Source of the DNA: UBA1479 sp040218445
GTDB lineage: Bacteria > Pseudomonadota > Alphaproteobacteria > Rhodospirillales > Casp-alpha2
Direction of reading: 5' to 3'
NCBI GenBank assembly: GCA_040218445.1
Contig: JAVJRK010000017.1
Span: 274,286 to 338,285, forward strand
DNA length: 64,000 nucleotides
In this document: positions 57,664-64,000 of the stretch, piece by piece
Layout: the number at the start of each line of letters is the position of its first letter
How positions within the stretch are numbered: position 1 is the first letter of the stretch
Made by a program: the position numbers and the translations under genes
Notes under the pieces: generated by a model
Seen by the model: only the letters and a program-made list of their open reading frames with translations
The model's database searches: none
What the model was told of the DNA's origin: nothing

Positions 57664-59442
57664 ATGTGCGGCATCGCAGGCATCATGACTCGAGACGGCT
57701 CCGCCCCACCGGCGGGGGCGCTTGACGCGCTGGCCGATGCCCTGGGACATCGCGGGCCCGATGGCCGGGGACGGCATGTCGACGGCGACGTCGGCCTGAT
57801 CCAGACACGCCTTGCGATCATCGATCTTGAAACCGGGGATCAGCCCATCGCGGCGACGGGGCCCGACGGCGGCGACGCGGTTCTGGTCGCCAACGGCGAG
57901 GTCTATAATTACGTCGAGGTCAAACTCGACTTGGGCCGGGTGCCGTTCAAGACGAAATCCGATTGCGAAGTGCCCTTGCAGCTTTACCTGCGGGAAGAAC
58001 TGGCCTTTACCGAACATCTGCGCGGCATGTACGCCATCGCCATTCATGACCGCACGCGGGACCGGCTGGTGCTGGCGCGGGACCCGTTCGGGATCAAGCC
58101 GCTGTACTTCACCCAATCGGGGGCGGCCTTTGCCTTTGCGTCCGAGCCCCAGGCGCTTATCCGCGCCGGTCTGGCGTCGGCCCGCCTACATCCAAGTGCC
58201 CGGGACGAAATGCTGCAGATGCAGTTTTCTTGCGGCCGGGAAACGCCCTTTGCCGGGATCGAGCGGGTTTTGCCCGGCGAAACCCTGATCATCGAAAAAG
58301 GCCGGGTGATCGGCCGCAACCGCATGGCTGCCCTGCCGGAAGGCGCACCCAAGGGGCTGGGCAAGGCCGAGGCCCTGTCGCGTCTGGACGATCTGTTGGA
58401 CGATGCCGTGGGCGTGCATCAGCGGTCCGATGTGCCCTACGGCATGTTCTTTTCCGGCGGCATCGATTCCACCGTGCTGCTGGCCATGATGTCGCGCCTG
58501 AACGAGCGCCCGGTCACGGCCTTCACCGCCGGGTTCTCGGGCACGGGTGTTCATGACGAACGCGCCCATGCGCGCGAGATCGCGGCCCATCTGGGCGCGG
58601 ATCATCACGAGGTCGAATTCGGGGCCAAGGATTTCTGGGATCTGTTGCCGGAAATTGCCGCCGCCATGGACGACCCGGCGGCGGATTACGCCGTGCTGCC
58701 CAGCTATAAACTGGCACGCACGGCACGGCAGGCCGGGATCAAGGTGATTTTGTCCGGCGAAGGCGGGGACGAGATGTTTGCCGGTTACGGCCGCTATCGC
58801 CGGGCGACGCGCTGGCGGGTGCTGGGCGGACGCCCCATGCGCGAGCGGGGAGCGCTGGAAGGCCTGGGCATTCTGCGCGAGGAAAACCGCGCCTGGCGGG
58901 ACGGCCTGGTTGCCGCGGAAGAAGACACCCAGAACAAGGGTTGGACCGCCTCGCAGAAGGTTCAGGCCGTGGACATTGCCGATTGGCTGCCCAATGACCT
59001 TCTGACCAAGCTCGACCGCTGCCTGATGGCCCATGGGGTCGAAGGCCGGGTGCCGTTTCTGGACCCGAAACTGGCGGCCTTCGGCTTCGGCTTACCCGAT
59101 TCCCTGAAAATCAAACGCGGGCGAGGCAAGTGGCTGTTGCGCAAATGGCTCGACAGGGTCGTGCCCCTGTCCCGGCCGTTCACGCCCAAGCGCGGATTTA
59201 CCGTGCCGGTCGGCGAATGGATTGCGGCGGACGGTGCCCGTTTGGGCCCGCTGGTCGCGGCCCAGGCCGGGGTTGCGGAAATCTGCCGTCCCGATGCGGT
59301 CACGGACCTGTTCCGCACGGCCGGAAAGCGCGAAATGCAGGCCGCCTGGGCCTTGCTGTTCTATGCGGTCTGGCACCAGCATCATATCCTGGGCGGCGGT
59401 GTTCAGGGCGGCGTGCTGGACATTCTGGGCGAAGCCGTGTAA
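57664..59442 (+). CDS. asnB: Asparagine synthase (glutamine-hydrolysing)
   Basis: A 592-residue enzyme with an N-terminal glutaminase (catalytic Cys2 in MCGIAGI, RGPDGRGRH, VANGEVYNY) and a C-terminal synthetase (FFSGGIDSTVLLAM, the PP-loop, and ILSGEGGDEMFAGYGRYRR). It makes asparagine or amidates a glycan precursor. Its place 14 bp after four glycosyltransferases suggests the second: AsnB-like proteins are common in polysaccharide clusters. Not separable by sequence alone. Confidence 0.9.
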   Translation: MCGIAGIMTRDGSAPPAGALDALADALGHRGPDGRGRHVDGDVGLIQTRLAIIDLETGDQPIAATGPDGGDAVLVANGEVYNYVEVKLDLGRVPFKTKSDCEVPLQLYLREELAFTEHLRGMYAIAIHDRTRDRLVLARDPFGIKPLYFTQSGAAFAFASEPQALIRAGLASARLHPSARDEMLQMQFSCGRETPFAGIERVLPGETLIIEKGRVIGRNRMAALPEGAPKGLGKAEALSRLDDLLDDAVGVHQRSDVPYGMFFSGGIDSTVLLAMMSRLNERPVTAFTAGFSGTGVHDERAHAREIAAHLGADHHEVEFGAKDFWDLLPEIAAAMDDPAADYAVLPSYKLARTARQAGIKVILSGEGGDEMFAGYGRYRRATRWRVLGGRPMRERGALEGLGILREENRAWRDGLVAAEEDTQNKGWTASQKVQAVDIADWLPNDLLTKLDRCLMAHGVEGRVPFLDPKLAAFGFGLPDSLKIKRGRGKWLLRKWLDRVVPLSRPFTPKRGFTVPVGEWIAADGARLGPLVAAQAGVAEICRPDAVTDLFRTAGKREMQAAWALLFYAVWHQHHILGGGVQGGVLDILGEAV

Positions 59443-59452
59443 TCCCTTGCCC

Positions 59453-60493
59453 ATGATCGATACCCTGACCATCCGCCGGCCCGATGACTGGCACGTGCAT
59501 TTCCGCGACGGCGCCATGATGGAGGCGGTCGTGCCCTTCACCGCGCGCCAGATGGGCCGCGCCATCGTCATGCCCAATCTGGTGCCGCCGGTGACCACAT
59601 CGGCCCTGGCATCGGCTTACCGCGACCGTATCCTGGCCGCCGTGCCCGACGGCATCGAATTCACGCCGCTGATGACCGCCTATCTGACGGACAATACGGA
59701 TGCGGACGATCTTGCCGCCGGCCATGGAGACGGGGTGCTGACGGCGGTGAAATATTATCCGGCCGGGGCGACCACCAATTCCGACAGCGGCGTTACCGAC
59801 ATCGACAACGTTTATCCCGTGCTGGAACGCATGGCCGAAATCGGCATGCCGCTTTTGGTGCATGGCGAAGTTACGGATGCGGAAATTGATATCTTCGACC
59901 GCGAAGCCGTATTCATCGAGCGCGTGATGGCGCCCCTGCTGGACCGCTTGCCGAACCTGAAGGTTGTGTTCGAACACATCACCACGGCCGATGCGGCGGC
60001 TTTCGTCGAAAGTGCCGGGGCGAACGTGGCGGCCACGGTCACGGTCCATCACCTGATCATCAACCGCAACGACATCTTCCGGGGCGGTATTCGCCCGCAT
60101 CTGTATTGCCTGCCCATCGCCAAGCGGGAAGTCCATCGCCGGGCGTTGGTCAAGGCCGTGACCTCGGGCAATGCCAAGTTCTTCCTGGGTACCGACACGG
60201 CGCCCCATGCGGCCCATACCAAGGAAGCGGCCTGCGGCTGCGCCGGGATATTCTCCGCCGCCACGGCGATCGAAGCCTATGCGGGCGTGTTCGATGGTGC
60301 CGAGGCGCTGGATAAGCTGGAAGCCTTCGCGTCCCTGAACGGCCCGGCGTTCTACGGCCTGCCCCCTAATGAGGCGACGATTACCCTGGAACGCGCGGAC
60401 TGGGCCGCTCCCGAAGCGATCGACGTTCCGGGCGCAGACGACCGTGTCGTCGCCTTTCAGGGCGGCGAGACGTTGTCCTGGCGGTTGATCTAG
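59453..60493 (+). CDS. pyrC: Dihydroorotase
   Basis: A 346-residue zinc enzyme of pyrimidine synthesis closing carbamoyl aspartate to dihydroorotate. DDWHVHFRDG carries the HxH metal ligands, LKYYPAGATTNSDSGV the carboxylated lysine (K in VKYYPAG), HGEV and EHITT the further His, and FLGTDTAPHA the aspartate. The form is the class II E. coli PyrC type. It starts 10 bp after asnB. Confidence 0.96.
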   Translation: MIDTLTIRRPDDWHVHFRDGAMMEAVVPFTARQMGRAIVMPNLVPPVTTSALASAYRDRILAAVPDGIEFTPLMTAYLTDNTDADDLAAGHGDGVLTAVKYYPAGATTNSDSGVTDIDNVYPVLERMAEIGMPLLVHGEVTDAEIDIFDREAVFIERVMAPLLDRLPNLKVVFEHITTADAAAFVESAGANVAATVTVHHLIINRNDIFRGGIRPHLYCLPIAKREVHRRALVKAVTSGNAKFFLGTDTAPHAAHTKEAACGCAGIFSAATAIEAYAGVFDGAEALDKLEAFASLNGPAFYGLPPNEATITLERADWAAPEAIDVPGADDRVVAFQGGETLSWRLI

Positions 60494-60596
60494 GGACGCA
60501 TTGGCTTTCCGGTTCCGGCGTTGACCCGGCTGCTCGGCTTCTCTACATCCTTGGATAACGAAATTCTCAGAGAAACCGATTGCGGGAGGCATGCCC

Positions 60597-61592
60597 ATGG
60601 CCACGTTCAAAGGATTGTTGCTGGAAGAAACCGACGGCAAGGTTTCGTCGTCCATTGAAGACATCGACGATGCCCGCCTGCCCGAGGGCGACGTCACCGT
60701 CGCGGTCAAGTATTCCACCGTTAATTACAAGGACGGTATGGTCATCAACGGCCTGGGCAGACTGGTCCGCGATTATCCCCATGTGTCGGGCATCGATTTT
60801 TCCGGCGTGGTCGAAGCTTCGGACAATCCGGACTATAAACCCGGCGACGAGGTCATCCTGACCGGCTGGCGCGTGGGCGAGGTCCATTGGGGCGGCCATG
60901 CCCAGAAGGCACGGGTCAATGCGGATTGGCTGGTTCCCATGCCCAAGGGGCTGGACCTGAAACGCGCCATGGCCATCGGCACGGCGGGCTTCACGGCCAT
61001 GCTGGCGATCATGACCCTGGAAGACCACGGCCTGACGCCGGACAGCGACGGCGAAGTGCTGGTGACCGGCGGCTCCGGCGGCGTCGGGTCGGTCGCCACG
61101 TCGATCCTGGCCAATCTGGGCTACCGGGTCGCGGCGTCCACCGGCAGTCCGGAGTCCCACGCTTATCTGAAGGACCTGGGGGCGACCACCATCGTCGACC
61201 GGGCGGAACTGGAAGAAGCGCCCAAGGGGCCGCTTGCGCGCGAGCGCTGGTCCGGCGCCATCGACAACGTGGGCGGGCCGACCCTGCATACGGTGCTGGC
61301 GACCCTCAAATACTGGGGCACTTGTGCCTCGGTCGGCAATGCGGGGTCGTTCAAGCTGGAAACCACGGTGCTGCCGTTCCTGCTGCGCGGCATCAACCTG
61401 TGCGGGATCGACAGCGCGACCTGTCCGAAGGACCGGCGCGTCACCGCCTGGAACCGCATCGCCAAGGACCTGCCGCTCGATAAGCTGGACGCGCTGACGG
61501 AAACAGCATCCTTAAGCGATCTGTCGGATCTTGCGGGCAAAATTCTCAAGGGTCAGCTGCGCGGCCGCACGGTGATCGACGTCAATTCATAA
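60597..61592 (+). CDS. MDR family NADPH:quinone/acrylyl-CoA reductase (AcuI/YhdH type)
   Basis: A 331-residue zinc-free medium-chain reductase. STVNYKDGMVINGLGRL and PHVSGIDFSGVVEAS are typical of AcuI/YhdH, VLVTGGSGGVGSVATSILANLGY is the NADPH-binding Rossmann motif. AcuI reduces acryloyl-CoA to propionyl-CoA, for instance in DMSP or 3-hydroxypropionate metabolism; this substrate is inferred. ATG 60597 has GGGAGG 7 nt upstream; ATG 60591 is too near that site. Confidence 0.9.
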   Translation: MATFKGLLLEETDGKVSSSIEDIDDARLPEGDVTVAVKYSTVNYKDGMVINGLGRLVRDYPHVSGIDFSGVVEASDNPDYKPGDEVILTGWRVGEVHWGGHAQKARVNADWLVPMPKGLDLKRAMAIGTAGFTAMLAIMTLEDHGLTPDSDGEVLVTGGSGGVGSVATSILANLGYRVAASTGSPESHAYLKDLGATTIVDRAELEEAPKGPLARERWSGAIDNVGGPTLHTVLATLKYWGTCASVGNAGSFKLETTVLPFLLRGINLCGIDSATCPKDRRVTAWNRIAKDLPLDKLDALTETASLSDLSDLAGKILKGQLRGRTVIDVNS

Positions 61593-61613
61593 TTTCAGGC
61601 TCGGAGCGTCGAT

Positions 61614-62426
61614 ATGGACCAAGCGGCCAAGGTAGCGGCATTTCAAAAACTGCACGCCGACCCGGGGTGCTTTATCATTCCCAATCCTTGGGACCGGGGC
61701 TCCGCCCGCATGCTGGAAGCCATGGGCTTCAAGGCCCTGGCGACGACCAGTGCGGGGTATAACCTTTCCCGGGGGCAGGTCGACGGCGACGCAACGATTG
61801 AGGAGCATTTCGCCCATTTCCGGGAGCTCTGTGCCGGCGTCGACGTGCCTGTGAATGCGGACTTCGAAAACGCCTATGCCGAGACCACCGATGGTGTTGC
61901 CGAAAACATCCGGCTTGCGGCGGGCACCGGGCTCGCCGGTGGGTCGCTCGAGGATTACGACGGCGAGAACATCTATGACATGGCCGAGGCGGTCGACCGG
62001 CTGTCGGCCGCCGTCGAGGCGTCGCGCTCGGTCAATCCGCCCTTCGTGCTGACCGCCCGGGCGGAGAACCTGATCCGCGGCAACCCCGACCTGGACGACA
62101 CCATCAAGCGGCTTCAGGCCTATCAGGAAGCCGGTGCCGACGTTCTATACGCGCCGGGGCTCAAAACGGCGGACGACGTGCGCGCCGTGATCTCGTCTGT
62201 CGACCGGCCGGTCAACGTTCTGGGCGGCATTGCCGGCATGACCCTGAATTTTCAGAAAATGGCGGAATTGGGCGTTAAGAGGATCAGCGTCGGCGGCTCG
62301 CTGTTCCGTTCGGCCTACGGCAAAGCCATGGCGGATGCCCGGGAAATGCTCGATGCCGGAACCTTTGGTTTCGCCACCAGCGCGCCGCCGCTGCGGGATT
62401 TCACCAAGCTCTTCCGGCAGGGATGA
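61614..62426 (+). CDS. Isocitrate lyase/PEP mutase family protein
   Basis: A 270-residue protein with the barrel motifs of the family: CFIIPNPWDRGSARMLEAMGFKALATTSAG at the start, VNADFENAYAETTDGVAENI with metal-binding acids, GGSLEDYDG, FVLTARAENLIRG, and GGIAGMTLNFQKMAELGVKRISVGG. The usual K-K-C-G-H lyase motif is absent, so it is not a classic methylisocitrate lyase; oxaloacetate decarboxylase or C-P/C-C lyase activity is possible. It follows the reductase gene by 21 bp. Confidence 0.85.
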   Translation: MDQAAKVAAFQKLHADPGCFIIPNPWDRGSARMLEAMGFKALATTSAGYNLSRGQVDGDATIEEHFAHFRELCAGVDVPVNADFENAYAETTDGVAENIRLAAGTGLAGGSLEDYDGENIYDMAEAVDRLSAAVEASRSVNPPFVLTARAENLIRGNPDLDDTIKRLQAYQEAGADVLYAPGLKTADDVRAVISSVDRPVNVLGGIAGMTLNFQKMAELGVKRISVGGSLFRSAYGKAMADAREMLDAGTFGFATSAPPLRDFTKLFRQG

Positions 62427-62522
62427 CTCCCTGTAAGGGACCGCGTGGTTAACGGATTGCTAACCACCCCGTGCCATCCTGAAGTCGGACGAGTTTTTGA
62501 CGCAGGATGGGACAAAACCCCC

Positions 62523-63050
62523 ATGAAAAAGATCATTGCAGCCGTTGCCTTATCGGCCGTGCTGAGCGCGTGCGGATACGTGGACAAGTACGAAGAAGGT
62601 GTCGCTGATTACGAACCGACCTATTGCTATGCGGCACTGGGCGGCGGGGTGGAATGCTTCCGCGAGCCCGTGGCGGGCGAAGACCGGCGGCTGGTCAATT
62701 ATTACGGCAAGCATCCGTCACGCTATGACGCGCCGGAAAAACCGGCCCCCGTGACCTATCAGGCCCCGCCCATGACCAATGTTTGGGTCAAGGACCCGGA
62801 ACCGGTTGTCCGTACCATGCCCAAGGGCGATACGGCGGACCGGCCCTGGCTGGCATCCGATTATCAGGAACCGGCGGCAGGGCAGACGTCTCCGGTTGCG
62901 ACGCAGGCATTTCTGCGCCGGGCCCATGAACATCTCAGCCGCTCCATCCGGCAGGATTCGCAGGATAAACTGAACAAACTCAGTCAGCGGGAAAGCGGGG
63001 ATGCCCGGACGTCGGAAGAGACGCCCGCGGAGGCGCCCCCCTTTCGTTAA
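62523..63050 (+). CDS. Small lipoprotein of unknown function
   Basis: A 175-residue protein with signal peptide and lipobox AVLSAC (Cys17). The mature part (GYVDKYEEGVADYEPTYCYA...) has two further cysteines, a proline-rich middle and a charged coiled C-terminal region. It resembles small lipoproteins seen in Rhodospirillales without assigned role. ATG 62523 starts right at the signal peptide. A terminator follows at 63108-63135. Confidence 0.72.
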   Translation: MKKIIAAVALSAVLSACGYVDKYEEGVADYEPTYCYAALGGGVECFREPVAGEDRRLVNYYGKHPSRYDAPEKPAPVTYQAPPMTNVWVKDPEPVVRTMPKGDTADRPWLASDYQEPAAGQTSPVATQAFLRRAHEHLSRSIRQDSQDKLNKLSQRESGDARTSEETPAEAPPFR

Positions 63051-63107
63051 TTCCTCGACCTGATGACCGGCAGCTCTGCGCGCTCCTACAGCAGGTTAAC
63101 GATCAAT

Positions 63108-63145
63108 ATGGCCGTCCCGGGTGCGGGGCGGCCATTAGGTTTTTC
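63108..63145 (+). terminator. Intrinsic terminator after the lipoprotein gene
   Basis: ATGGCCGTCCCG (63108-63119) pairs with CGGGGCGGCCAT (63124-63135) with one wobble, then TAGGTTTTTC. Confidence 0.75.
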
Positions 63146-63171
63146 AAATATTCCACAGCTTTTTTGATATT

Positions 63172-63187
63172 TGTGACATGAGTCACA
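63172..63187. promoter_or_regulatory. CRP-type binding site TGTGA-N6-TCACA
   Basis: TGTGACATGAGTCACA contains both consensus half-sites of CRP at the normal spacing, 80 bp before the small gene at 63267. The site is perfect and symmetric; which CRP/FNR-family protein uses it in this organism cannot be read. Confidence 0.5.
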
Positions 63188-63266
63188 TGACTTTAGTTAG
63201 GGGTTCTGCTACGAGTCCACTCTCCTTTCCTGACAAAATCCTGACAGTATAAATGAGGGTCGGACG

Positions 63267-63461
63267 GTGAAAGACAAAACGCAGAAACCCGCGATCAAGC
63301 AGACCGAGATGCAACGCCTTCAGAATCAACTGGTTGGCGGCGCTTCGGACAAATCCGGCGCCACCAAGCCCGCTTCGGGGGCTAAGGCCCGCATGATGAA
63401 GGGCGCGCGGAATGCCTGCGGCCCCCTCAATCGCCGCGATTGGCGCTGGGCCGGGAACTGA
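63267..63461 (+). CDS. Small basic protein of unknown function (64 residues)
   Basis: Starts at GTG 63267 with GAGGGTCGG upstream. It is rich in Lys, Gln and Ala and ends GPLNRRDWRWAGN. No known domain. It is preceded by a CRP-type palindrome and a TATAAAT-like -10 (about 63249) and followed by a hairpin (63496-63516), so it looks like an independent transcription unit. Confidence 0.55.
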   Translation: MKDKTQKPAIKQTEMQRLQNQLVGGASDKSGATKPASGAKARMMKGARNACGPLNRRDWRWAGN

Positions 63462-63495
63462 TCCCGCGGCCGGAATTCGGACGGTTTTGACCCCG

Positions 63496-63520
63496 GGCCC
63501 GGCGACCTGCCGGGCCTTGT
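63496..63520 (+). terminator. Probable terminator after the small basic protein gene
   Basis: GGCCCGGC (63496-63503) pairs with GCCGGGCC (63509-63516) across a 5-nt loop, followed by TTGTTC. Confidence 0.55.
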
Positions 63521-63577
63521 TCATTGGGGGGCAGGGCCGGTGCGCGGCCTGACTTTGTCCGCCAAGCGAGGTCTTTC

Positions 63578-63606
63578 TTGACACCTGCGCGACAGGGCCT
63601 TAAATC
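63578..63606 (+). promoter_or_regulatory. Promoter of tRNA-Met
   Basis: TTGACA (63578-63583) and TAAATC (63601-63606) are separated by 17 bp; transcription would begin about 47 nt before the tRNA. Confidence 0.65.
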
Positions 63607-63659
63607 CCACCTCTCCAATGGCTGCCCCCGGGCGGCAAGTCCTATGGAAAGTCCTCTGG

Positions 63660-63736
63660 GGCGGAGTAGCTCAGCTGGTTAGAGCAGCGGAATCATAATC
63701 CGCGTGTCGGGGGTTCGAGTCCCTCCTCCGCTACCA
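63660..63736 (+). tRNA. tRNA-Met (CAT anticodon, elongator)
   Basis: A 77-nt cloverleaf with acceptor GGCGGAG/CTCCGCT, D arm with AGCTCAGCTGGTTAGAGC, anticodon stem GCGGA/TCCGC around loop ATCATAA, T arm GGGGG-TTCGAGT-CCCTC, and encoded CCA. The acceptor and T arm fit the elongator tRNA-Met of alphaproteobacteria; a tRNA-Ile2 with modified CAT cannot be fully excluded. Confidence 0.93.
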
Positions 63737-63928
63737 ATTTTCTCATATATTTGAATAAATTATGCGCTTTTCGCCCCTTGGGGCGAGGGCGTTTGCGTGC
63801 TGGGGTAACACCCAGGGTAATATGATGTTGGTATCGTTGTCATAAAATAGGTATTTATACCTAATTATATACTTGACAAAAGTAGATAGGTTTCGTAGTT
63901 TTATCTCAATAACTTAGGGTTTTGAGAT
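63737..63928. other. AT-rich junction next to tRNA-Met
   Basis: This 192-bp segment is AT-richer than the chromosome. It holds two GGGTAA motifs 12 bp apart (63803-63808, 63815-63820), the palindrome TAGGTAT-TT-ATACCTA at 63848-63863 and a TTGACA box at 63873-63878, upstream of a transposase-like start. It may be the end of an integrated element. Confidence 0.45.
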
Positions 63929-64000
63929 GTGACTGATATTACCAACCCAATCTACAACGATCCCGACGCAGCCCGCGCCCACCTTGAGGCTCTGCGCTGG
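63929..64000 (+). CDS. IS1595-type transposase (partial, first 24 codons)
   Basis: GTG 63929 opens a frame that continues past the window. Its start (TNPIYNDPDAARAHLEALRW) matches the usual beginning of IS1595/ISXO2-type transposases, in which a zinc-ribbon follows. No strong ribosome site is visible; the catalytic domain lies outside the window. Confidence 0.6.
   Translation, partial: MTDITNPIYNDPDAARAHLEALRW

Overview
The window reads as chromosome of a GC-rich alphaproteobacterium, most likely a member of the Rhodospirillales or a close relative. This rests on gene content and style, not on a database match: an smc gene behind a DsbA-like and a DUF721 gene, a glyQ-glyS-ppdK run, a DUF2336 protein, TAXI-type TRAP transporters with a fused permease, and an alphaproteobacterial elongator tRNA-Met. 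Coding density is high and most genes are ordinary core or transport genes.

Region 1 (1-17.3 kb): partial smc, a DsbA-like thioredoxin and a DUF721/DciA-like gene on the minus strand; mutY, a GNAT gene and apt; a class III aminotransferase; a TAXI-TRAP locus (two periplasmic binding proteins, fused permease, UspA partner); cytochrome c; a DUF2336 protein; a membrane-anchored DctP-like protein; a lipoprotein.

Region 2 (17.4-30.3 kb) is the unusual part. A 46-bp piece of the 3' end of tRNA-Pro(CGG) occurs three times in the same orientation (17403-17448, 21290-21335, 30207-30252); the intact tRNA is at 30208-30284. The repeats delimit two tandem integrated elements. Element 1 (about 3.8 kb) looks decayed: an AT-rich OLD-type ATPase/TOPRIM nuclease gene, an integrase lacking its N-terminal part, an AlpA-like gene, and a frameshifted metallopeptidase gene. 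Element 2 (about 8.9 kb) looks intact and resembles a phage satellite: tyrosine integrase, AlpA-like regulator behind a hairpin leader, small genes with overlapping stops and starts, an SF3-like NTPase followed by iterons, a P27-type small terminase, an HK97-type major capsid protein behind iterated palindromes, a zinc-ribbon protein, and an accessory pair at the right end (membrane-anchored DEDDh exonuclease and small membrane protein). It has no portal, prohead protease, large terminase or tail genes, so a helper phage would be needed for transfer. Paired GCTTACAT motifs near both ends are plausible integrase arm sites.

Region 3 (30.3-43.2 kb): a CYTH-CHAD protein with an orphan ParA-like ATPase and a small XRE protein; polyprenyl diphosphate synthase, DUF2007, a TrmN6-like methyltransferase, a membrane coiled-coil protein, an S49 peptidase, a small zinc-ribbon membrane protein, glyQ, glyS and ppdK.

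Region 4 (43.2-63.5 kb): an SGNH/MBOAT acylation pair and an FkbM-like methyltransferase; an IclR-controlled ABC importer with an amidase; a methyltransferase and YgfZ; four glycosyltransferases followed by an asparagine synthase and pyrC; an AcuI-like reductase, a PEP mutase-family enzyme, a lipoprotein and a small protein. The window ends with tRNA-Met(CAT) and the first 24 codons of a likely IS1595-type transposase, probably the edge of another mobile region.
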